A stretch of 64,000 bases of DNA, taken from the NCBI GenBank assembly GCA_902784865.1, contig CACZWL010000011.1:16803-80802 (forward strand). The letters are read 5' to 3'. This DNA is from an uncultured Bacteroidota bacterium. GTDB taxonomy: Bacteria; Bacteroidota; Bacteroidia; Bacteroidales; P3. How positions within the stretch are numbered: the stretch's first letter is position 1; every line of letters starts with the position of its first letter. Shown here piece by piece: positions 57,417-64,000 of this stretch. The translations under genes and the position numbers were made by a program. The notes beneath the pieces are model-generated. The model was not told where the DNA came from. It saw only the letters and a list, made by a program, of their open reading frames with translations, and did no database searches.

Positions 57417-58901
57417 ATGCGAAAGAGAAACCTATACCTTATTTTGTCGCTCCTGATGGCGATGCCGTTGGCGGCCCAGAATGTCTCCGTCGCCTCTGCC
57501 CAAGGGCAGGACATCGAAGCCTTTGTCAGGGTCCACTTCCTCGGCAGCGGTGTCCACGTCTACAACGTCAGGTTCAACAACACCAGCGGCAATGTCACCC
57601 ACCCACAGATAGGGAGTTTCCAGAGCAACGGCTTCTCCCTCATGCAGATGGCCTCGGGTATTGTGCTGACCACTGGCAACGTCGCCGTGGCCGAGGGCCC
57701 TAACAGCACCTCCAGCGCCAGCCAGACGGTGGGGAGCTACTACACTGACCCCCTGATGGCTGCCGTCAGCACCGGCAACCTCCGCGCCTGTGCCACGCTG
57801 GATTTCGACTTCGTGTGCCTCTCCGATCACATGTCGTTCACCTATTCCTTTGGGTCCGAGGAATATCCAGAGTATGTAGGTAGTTCGTTCAACGATGTCT
57901 TTGCCTTCCTGCTGACCGGTCTCGACCCGCAGACGGGCCTCTCCTCCACGCGCAACATCGCGCTGGTCCCCGGCTCGCAGTCGACTGACAATCCCGACGG
58001 TATCGCCGTGGCTATCAACTCGATAAACCCTGGTGTCGCCGGCACCTATGGCTATTCCTACGTCGACATCCACCCCGAGTACTCCAGTTTCTATCTGGAC
58101 AACCCCGAGGGCAGCACAGGCGTGCAGTACGACGGCTTCACCTCCAAACTCGTTGCCTCGGCGCAGTTGGTGCCGTGCACCCCCTACCACATGCACATCA
58201 GCATCTGCAATGTGGGCGACAACAATCGCGATTCGGGCGTGATGATCGAGGGCAACAGCCTCAGCAGCGGCTCTGTGTCCACCCGTTTCTCCTCCGGCAG
58301 GGCCGACACCGTGGTCCGCAGCGTGGGGCGCAATGTGGTCCTCAGCCTCGGCAACAGCGCCTACCCCCAAGGCAAAGTCCACCTCTCTTTCGGTGGCGAC
58401 CTGGTCAATGGGGTTGATTTTCTGTGCACTACCGACAGCGGTGCCATTATCGGTAGCTGGCGCGACCACCTGTTTGTCGACGGTGGCTTGCACTATTTCA
58501 ATCTGGTTGGTACCGCCGCCGCCGACCTTTCCGCGCCGAAGTACATCGAGGCCTATCTCGCTACCGAGCTTTGTCCGCTCTACCCCGAGTTGCTGGTCTA
58601 CGATACCATGCGCTTCGTCATGGTTGACGACCCCCGTCCCACCGAGGGCATCGGTGCGTCGGCCGAGGGTGCCGTCGAGGTCGCCGTCTTTCCCAACCCC
58701 GCAAGTGGCAGGTTGACAGTGGCTTGCCAGGGTCTGCAGTGGGTCGACTTGCTCGATGCCACCGGCAGGCTCCTCGTGCGCCGACAGGGTGGGGGAGGCC
58801 CCAATGCCGAACTCGACCTATCGGCCGTCCCGGAGGGCCTCTATGTCGTCCGTGCGGTGACACCCGCCGGTATCGGCACCGCAACAGTGGTAAAACATTA
58901 A
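57417..58901 (+). CDS. Surface protein with choice-of-anchor L domain and T9SS signal
   Basis: 494 aa. Signal peptide MRKRNLYLILSLLMAMPLAAQ. The choice-of-anchor L domain occupies about residues 30-260: GIVLTTGNVAVAEGPNS, DFDFVCLSDHMSFTYSFGSEEYPEYV, FNDVFAFLLTG and STDNPDGIAVAINSIN. The C-terminus is a type IX sorting domain (VAVFPNPASGRLTVACQG, LDLSAVPEGLYVVRAV, GTATVVKH). It is exported and probably attached to the surface, with an adhesive or structural role. ATG 57417 is preferred to an upstream TTG in the promoter box. The next gene starts 14 nt after its stop. Confidence 0.9.
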   Translation: MRKRNLYLILSLLMAMPLAAQNVSVASAQGQDIEAFVRVHFLGSGVHVYNVRFNNTSGNVTHPQIGSFQSNGFSLMQMASGIVLTTGNVAVAEGPNSTSSASQTVGSYYTDPLMAAVSTGNLRACATLDFDFVCLSDHMSFTYSFGSEEYPEYVGSSFNDVFAFLLTGLDPQTGLSSTRNIALVPGSQSTDNPDGIAVAINSINPGVAGTYGYSYVDIHPEYSSFYLDNPEGSTGVQYDGFTSKLVASAQLVPCTPYHMHISICNVGDNNRDSGVMIEGNSLSSGSVSTRFSSGRADTVVRSVGRNVVLSLGNSAYPQGKVHLSFGGDLVNGVDFLCTTDSGAIIGSWRDHLFVDGGLHYFNLVGTAAADLSAPKYIEAYLATELCPLYPELLVYDTMRFVMVDDPRPTEGIGASAEGAVEVAVFPNPASGRLTVACQGLQWVDLLDATGRLLVRRQGGGGPNAELDLSAVPEGLYVVRAVTPAGIGTATVVKH

Positions 58902-58915
58902 ATACTATATTATAT

Positions 58916-61900
58916 ATGAAAAAGAAATCTTTATTCTTTGCGCTCCTGTCGGCAGTTCTGCTGACAGCCACGGCCAATGCTCAAGACCTGAGCAGCTACA
59001 CTGTGGAAACAGACACTGTGACCTACGTGTCCATTGCTTCGACGGGCACCCGCCTGACCAGCGTCTACGGCGACTACAACACCCAGACGCTGCCGTTGCC
59101 CTTCGCCTTCGAGTTCGGCATGCGCTCCATCGCGCAAGGCGCCACCTTGAGGGTCCGTTCCGACGGACATGTGCTGATCAACCTCACCGGCACATGGGTC
59201 GGCAACGACATGGGTTACAACTACTGGCCCGTCAACACCTCGCGCAACTATTGCGCCATCGTCCCCTACTCCTGCGACGACGGCTACCTGCCCAACAGCA
59301 GCTCGGCTGGCGCCTACTGGCTTGTCGAGGAGGACGACAACGGCGACAGCGTCTTCGTCCTGGAATTCCTCGGCCTCGAACTCTACGAGGACAACGGCGA
59401 GGTCTTCAACTACCAGCTGCGTATCTTCCAGAATGGCAACATCTCGGTCACCTATGGCGCCATGACGGGCAGCACCCAATTGGCCAACTTCATGATGACG
59501 GCGAACGACACTTACGACCGCGTCTTGCTCACCGGCTCATGGGACAGCCCCGTGGCCGGATGCCCGGCGCAGATGTCCTACCTTGCCGGAGCACCCTCCG
59601 AGGGAACCGTCATCACCTACGTCCGTCCCACCTCCTTCTGCCCCAGGCCGCAGCAGCTGATGGTCAGCAACCTCCTCAGCGACGAGGCTACCGTGCAGTG
59701 GACCGGCAGCGAGCAGTCTTATGTCTATGAATATGACACCGTTGACTTCATACCCGGCTCCGGCGAGCACAATATGGGCACCGCCTACGACACCAGCGTC
59801 TACCTCGGCGGCCTGACCCACTCGACCACCTACTACTTCTATGTCCGTTCCGACTGCGGCTCCGACACCAGCAACTACGCCTCCTTCACATTCCGCACCG
59901 CTTGCGGCAGCATCGCCGACTTCCCCTGGGAGGAGGGTTTCGAGAGCGTCGACGCCCTGGCCTGTTGGTCCATCCTCGACCTTGACGGCTCGACCAGCGA
60001 CAACTGGCAGCGCTACTCTAGCTCCACCAACAGCCACTCCGGCTCCTACTCAGCACGCTCGTCCTACAATACCAGCACCGCCGCCAACGACTGGCTCGTC
60101 ACTCCGCCGCTCGAAATTCCCTCCGACGCCGACGGCTACGTCATCAAGTGGCACGCCAAGGGCGTGGCCTTCAGCTCCAACCAGGCCCACTACACCGTCC
60201 TCCTTTCCACCTCCGGCGCCAGCGCTTCGACCTTCACCGACACCCTCTTCGCCGAGAACGGCACCGGCAGCTATGTCGAGCGCACGGCCTCTCTCGACAG
60301 CTATGCCGGGCAGACCGTCAACATCGCCTTTGTCCACGACAGCCACAACGACAATGGCCTTTACATCGACGACGTCTCGGTCTACAGCGCCATGATGCCC
60401 GTCGTCTCTATCGCCGGACCGGTGCGTGCCGACGAAGGCTTCGCCACGGTCTTCCGTGCCGTCGTCGCCGAGGGCGCCTCCTCGGCCATGCAGTATTCGT
60501 GGACTTCCTCGATGGAGGCGGCAGGCCATGCCTCCACCGTCGCCGACGGCGACTCCCTGCAGGTCATCTACTCGGCAGGCGGCACCGATACCGTCAGCCT
60601 CGTGGCTACCAATGCCTTCGGCTCCGACACCGCCACCATCCTCGTTCAGGTCTGCGGATCGGTGAGCTCTTTCCCGTGGCTCGAGGACTTCAGCTCCTCT
60701 TCGGCCCTCGAGTGCTGGACGGTCTACGACTACGATGCCTCCACCTCCGACAACTGGGTGCGCGTCACCTCCGGCGGCCTCAACGGCTCCGCCGCCGTCC
60801 GCTCCTACTATAACTCCAGCGCCGCCGCCAACGACTGGCTCGTCACCCCCTCCATCACGTTCCCCTCCGACGCCTCGGGCCTCGTCCTCGGCTGGTATGT
60901 CAAAGGCTCGCAATATTCTGGCAATGTGGCCCATTACACCGTCCGCCTCTCCACCTCGGGCGCTGACACCGCCAGCTTCGCCGACACCCTCTTCGCCGAG
61001 AGCTACAGCGGCGACTTCGCCAGCAGGTCTGTCTCGCTCGACGCCTTCGCAGGGCAGTCTGTGCGCATTGCTTTTGTCCACGACAGCTACAACGACAACG
61101 GCCTCACCCTCGACGACATCTCGGTCCGCAGCGCCGTGATGCCTCTGGTCTCGCTCGCAGGCCCTACGTCGGCCTTCACCAACGAACCCGTCGCCTTTGC
61201 GGCAACCCTCCTCGAGGGCAGCACTAGCGGCCTCACCTACACCTGGTCCAGCACCCTCGGCGGCACCCTCTCGCCCAATGCCGACAGCGTGGTCATCGTC
61301 TACTCCACCGGCGGTACCGACACCGTCTCCGTCATCGCCACCAACGCCTTCGGCGCCGACACCGCCACGGCTGTCGTCCAGGTCGTCGACTGCGCCCCCA
61401 TCGCCTCCTTGCCCTGGTCCGAGGGCTTCGAGGGGTCGGACGACGACCTCGCCTGCTGGATGATGCTCGACCTCGACGGCAACACCAACGACAACTGGAC
61501 GCGATACAGCTCAGGCACCAACAACAACAGCGGCAGCTACTCCATGCGCTCCTACTACAACTCCAGCGCCGCCGCCAACGACTGGCTCGTCACCCCCCAA
61601 ATCACCGTCCCCTCCGACGCCGACGGACTGGTCGTCTCGTGGTTCGTCAAAGGTACCACCTACAGCTCCAACGTCTCGCACTATACCGTCCGCCTCTCCA
61701 CCTCCGGCTCCGACACCGCCAGCTTCACCGACAGCCTCTTCGCCGAGGCCTATAGCGGCCCCTACGTCTCCCGCTCCGTCTCCCTCGACGCCTATGCCGG
61801 CCAAAACGTCCGCATCGCCTTCATCCACGACAGCCACAACGACAACGGCCTCTACCTCGACGACATCGCGGTCCGCTACTCCTCGCTCCCCAGCGTCACC

Positions 61901-63565
61901 CTCGATGCGCCCACTAGCGTCTTCACCGGCGAGACCGTCCGCATCGTCGCCACCCTCAGCGAAGGCTCCACCTCGGGCCTCTCTTACTCCTGGAGCAACA
62001 CACTGGCTTCCAGCACCCTGTCGCCTAATTCCGATACCCTCGAGGTGGTCTATTCCGCCGGCGGCATCGACACCGTCAGCGTCATAGCCATCAACGCCTT
62101 CGGCGCCGACACGGCCTGGGCCGTCATCGGGGTAATCGACTGCTCGCCAATCACTTCCTTCCCCTGGACCGAGGACTTCGAGGGCGGCAGCGCATCACTC
62201 TACTGCTGGCGCTTTGTCGACAACAACAACTTCGCCGACGACGACTGGATGGTCGGCTCCACCATCAGCGCCTACGACGGCACCTACTGCCTCGCTGGAC
62301 GCTACCACGAGTACGGCTCCTGCGACGACTACGTCATCTCGCCGGCCTTCGCCATCCCCGCCGACGCCACCGGGCTGCGCCTCTCCTACTACGTCGCAGG
62401 CGGCTCCTATGTCAGCAACACCACCTCCTACAGCACCCTCGTCTCCACCTCGGGCTCCGACCTGGCCGACTTCACCGACACCCTCATCGCCGAGACCTAC
62501 GGTGGCGACTACGTCCGCCGCTCCTTCTCCCTCGAACCCTACGCCGGTCAGACCATCCACTTCGCCTTCCACCAGACCTCCTACGATGCTGATAACATGT
62601 ACATTGACAATATCTCCATCGCCGTCGGCGACGACGAGCCCGAACCCGCCTGCGACGCCCCCGAAATCGTCTCCGTCAGCGAGTCGGAGACCGCCGTCAC
62701 CATCACCTTCAGCGGCACCGCCGTCACCTACAGCGTAGCCATCGTGGCAGGCTCCTGGAGCGCGCCCGCCCAACCTGCCTCCACGCTCTCCAACACCTAC
62801 ACATTCAGCAACTTGACTCCGGGAACGGCCTACGTCGTCGGTGTCCGCGGCACCTGCGCCGACGGCACGTTCAGCGACTGGACTACCCAGACGGTGACCA
62901 CCGCCTCGGCCTCCTGCGCCACGCCTACAGGCCTCAGCATCAGCGATGTGGACTACACTGCAGTCACCGTCGCCTGGGATGCCGACCCCGCGGGCCCACA
63001 GGCTTGGGAAATCAATGTCCATAGCAACTCGCCGGTCTCCGACAGCATCGTCGCCGCCACCGCCTCGCCCGTCACCATCCAGGGCCTGCAGCCCGGCCGC
63101 TCCTACAGCGTCACCGTCCGCGCGCTCTGCTCGGCAGGCACCCATAGCCCCTGGAGCGCAGCACAGACCTTCACCACCAACTCCTGCTCCACGCCCACGG
63201 GCCTGCAGCTGGCTTCGCTCTCAACAACCTCGGCTTCAATAGCTTGGAACGCCACCGGCGCCGATGCCTACGAGGTCAACATCGGCGGCGAAATACTCGT
63301 CGTACAGACCGCCGCGGCCCTCCTCGACAACCTCACGCCCGGCACCGCCTACGATGTCGTCGTCCGCGCGCTATGTGCTGATAATGTGGCTTCTGCATGG
63401 ACCTCCGTGCTCCACTTCGTCACCCAGCAGGTGGGCATCGATGCTGCCGACTTCAGCGCCTTCGAGCTCTTCCCCAACCCCGCCACCTCCACGGTGACGC
63501 TGCAGGGCCTCGTAGCTGGCGACGCTGTTCCACGGACGCGCCGTAGCCTCGTTCCAGGCGAATGA
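58916..63565 (+). CDS. Giant repeat adhesin, frameshifted in T9SS domain
   Basis: 1549 aa as read. Signal peptide (SLFFALLSAVLLTATANAQ); beta domain to about 240; Fn3-like (240-330); four MAM/choice-of-anchor J domains (about 330-500, 580-740, 825-990, 1072-1240; each with ANDWLVTP or a variant, VRLSTSG and DNGLYIDDVSV-type motifs) alternating with three PKD/Ig-like domains (YSAGGTDTVSLVATNAFG); three Fn3 domains (1243-1500); then LFPNPATSTVTLQG. Near 63516-63520 one extra base shifts the frame, giving VPRTRRSLVPGE and a stop; the intact sorting-domain end follows in the next frame (63520-63671). A surface adhesin when in frame. Confidence 0.9.
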   Translation: MKKKSLFFALLSAVLLTATANAQDLSSYTVETDTVTYVSIASTGTRLTSVYGDYNTQTLPLPFAFEFGMRSIAQGATLRVRSDGHVLINLTGTWVGNDMGYNYWPVNTSRNYCAIVPYSCDDGYLPNSSSAGAYWLVEEDDNGDSVFVLEFLGLELYEDNGEVFNYQLRIFQNGNISVTYGAMTGSTQLANFMMTANDTYDRVLLTGSWDSPVAGCPAQMSYLAGAPSEGTVITYVRPTSFCPRPQQLMVSNLLSDEATVQWTGSEQSYVYEYDTVDFIPGSGEHNMGTAYDTSVYLGGLTHSTTYYFYVRSDCGSDTSNYASFTFRTACGSIADFPWEEGFESVDALACWSILDLDGSTSDNWQRYSSSTNSHSGSYSARSSYNTSTAANDWLVTPPLEIPSDADGYVIKWHAKGVAFSSNQAHYTVLLSTSGASASTFTDTLFAENGTGSYVERTASLDSYAGQTVNIAFVHDSHNDNGLYIDDVSVYSAMMPVVSIAGPVRADEGFATVFRAVVAEGASSAMQYSWTSSMEAAGHASTVADGDSLQVIYSAGGTDTVSLVATNAFGSDTATILVQVCGSVSSFPWLEDFSSSSALECWTVYDYDASTSDNWVRVTSGGLNGSAAVRSYYNSSAAANDWLVTPSITFPSDASGLVLGWYVKGSQYSGNVAHYTVRLSTSGADTASFADTLFAESYSGDFASRSVSLDAFAGQSVRIAFVHDSYNDNGLTLDDISVRSAVMPLVSLAGPTSAFTNEPVAFAATLLEGSTSGLTYTWSSTLGGTLSPNADSVVIVYSTGGTDTVSVIATNAFGADTATAVVQVVDCAPIASLPWSEGFEGSDDDLACWMMLDLDGNTNDNWTRYSSGTNNNSGSYSMRSYYNSSAAANDWLVTPQITVPSDADGLVVSWFVKGTTYSSNVSHYTVRLSTSGSDTASFTDSLFAEAYSGPYVSRSVSLDAYAGQNVRIAFIHDSHNDNGLYLDDIAVRYSSLPSVTLDAPTSVFTGETVRIVATLSEGSTSGLSYSWSNTLASSTLSPNSDTLEVVYSAGGIDTVSVIAINAFGADTAWAVIGVIDCSPITSFPWTEDFEGGSASLYCWRFVDNNNFADDDWMVGSTISAYDGTYCLAGRYHEYGSCDDYVISPAFAIPADATGLRLSYYVAGGSYVSNTTSYSTLVSTSGSDLADFTDTLIAETYGGDYVRRSFSLEPYAGQTIHFAFHQTSYDADNMYIDNISIAVGDDEPEPACDAPEIVSVSESETAVTITFSGTAVTYSVAIVAGSWSAPAQPASTLSNTYTFSNLTPGTAYVVGVRGTCADGTFSDWTTQTVTTASASCATPTGLSISDVDYTAVTVAWDADPAGPQAWEINVHSNSPVSDSIVAATASPVTIQGLQPGRSYSVTVRALCSAGTHSPWSAAQTFTTNSCSTPTGLQLASLSTTSASIAWNATGADAYEVNIGGEILVVQTAAALLDNLTPGTAYDVVVRALCADNVASAWTSVLHFVTQQVGIDAADFSAFELFPNPATSTVTLQGLVAGDAVPRTRRSLVPGE

Positions 63566-63671
63566 CAACGCTATGCAGCTCGACGTCAGCGCTTTCGCTC
63601 GCGGACTCTACTTCGTCCGCGTCATGGGTGGCGCCTCCTCGTCGGTGCGCAAACTCGTTCTGACAGAATAG
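63520..63671 (+). pseudogene. Out-of-frame end of the adhesin's T9SS domain
   Basis: Read one base shifted, the sequence continues ATLFHGRAVASFQAND, then LDVSAFARGLYFVRVMG and VRKLVLTE with a stop at 63671: a normal sorting-domain end. Deleting one G in GCTGGCGACG restores the full reading frame. Confidence 0.88.
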
Positions 63672-64000
63672 TTTGTTTCATCAATATTGGTATTTTGGTT
63701 GGAGGGTGCCGCTTGCGGCATCCTCCTTTTTTCGACGTCAACCTCCTCGTGCTGAGTGGCATACGTCGTGGCTGACACCGCGCCCTCCTTGCCCTCGGCG
63801 AAGACCCACAGGTGCACCTCCTCCATGGCGAAACCCTCTGGCAGCAAGAACCTTACGCCCCTGCGGCCGCGCTCGGCCGCGGCCACGGCCAGGCCCGTCG
63901 CCGCAGCGGGGCAGTAGGCATAGACGTGCACCGTGTCGCTCCCGCGGCCCAGGCCGCGCGCCCAGCGCACCTCCACGGCGCCGCCCTCACCGCGCTCATA
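63608..64000 (-). CDS. Hypothetical protein, DUF6266-like C-terminus (partial)
   Basis: The 5' end lies beyond the window, so only 130 C-terminal residues are visible. DTVHVYAYCPAAATGLAVAA, RRGVRFLLPEGFAMEEVHLW and VFAEGKEGAVSATTYA recall the repeated beta unit at the end of DUF6266 proteins (memory-based, moderate). The first stop in frame is at 63608, which makes the end overlap the convergent adhesin gene and read through its terminator; the last 40 residues are therefore dubious. Function unknown. Confidence 0.5.
   Translation of the reverse strand, partial: YERGEGGAVEVRWARGLGRGSDTVHVYAYCPAAATGLAVAAAERGRRGVRFLLPEGFAMEEVHLWVFAEGKEGAVSATTYATQHEEVDVEKRRMPQAAPSNQNTNIDETNYSVRTSLRTDEEAPPMTRTK
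63704..63733 (+). terminator. Terminator of the adhesin operon
   Basis: GGAGGGTGCCGC / GCGGCATCCTCC hairpin followed by TTTTTT, about 35 bp after the sorting-domain stop. Confidence 0.88.

Overview
The window is chromosomal DNA from a GC-rich member of the Bacteroidota, most likely an uncultured Bacteroidales. Evidence: promoters of the TTG / TAnnTTTG type in front of most transcription units, no visible Shine-Dalgarno sites, type IX secretion (T9SS) C-terminal sorting domains on several exported proteins, DUF4290, Bacteroidota-type MurA (Asp for the catalytic Cys), a RecQ with a long C-terminus, and lipid A / LPS transport genes. The core genes are tightly packed, with many ATGA start-stop overlaps.

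Layout. 1-4.2 kb (minus): cysS operon with a lipoprotein, a membrane protein, a porin-like protein and a PHP phosphatase. 4.3-6.7 kb: wHTH protein, T9SS-exported SGNH hydrolase, small lipoprotein. 6.8-7.1 kb: first copy of a candidate structured RNA. 7.2-17.4 kb (minus): nine-gene operon pth-coaX-OMP-TPR-lptC-lpxD-SGNH-SGNH-MBOAT, joining LPS transport and lipid A synthesis to a cell-surface O-acylation module, driven by a perfectly duplicated promoter. 17.6-19.8 kb: recQ. 19.9-21.7 kb: kdsD-lptB (Kdo synthesis and LPS export). 22.3-26.2 kb: dapB, a BtuCD/FecDE-type importer and an NlpC/P60-CapA fusion. 26.5-30.1 kb: LysM-M23 peptidase, trmD, clpP, DUF1016 nuclease-like protein. 30.2-33.3 kb: a visibly AT-richer island of six unrecognised genes preceded by the second copy of the structured RNA. 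33.4-36.0 kb: dut, NamZ-like, nitroreductase-like lipoprotein, thioesterase. 36.0-36.3 kb: two tRNA-Ala genes. 36.4-41.8 kb: PrsW protease and radical SAM protein; then OMP, DUF4290, murA and a YwqE-type phosphatase. 41.8-46.3 kb (minus): M1 peptidase, OMP, rbfA, LolE-like permease. 46.3-49.0 kb: orphan sorting domain, lipoprotein, SprT-like protein, ackA. 49.1-51.5 kb (minus): 88-aa membrane protein, efp, M28 peptidase, Rieske-like lipoprotein. 51.7-55.2 kb: TPP-riboswitch thiamine operon (TonB receptor, PnuT, thiamine pyrophosphokinase). 55.5-63.7 kb: TPR/LuxR regulator and two large T9SS surface proteins, the second frameshifted in its sorting domain. A partial gene closes the window.

The most striking non-coding content is (i) two diverged loci, 6.8-7.1 and 33.05-33.3 kb, that fold into the same pseudoknotted architecture with compensatory changes in four helices and conserved internal-loop bases, each behind a strong promoter; (ii) a five-copy dispersed element (palindrome plus 11-bp tandem units), always upstream of and co-oriented with the next gene; (iii) many short repeats and palindromes read in frame as parts of proteins (signal peptides, linkers, termini). 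All statements come from reading the sequence; no database search or folding program was run.
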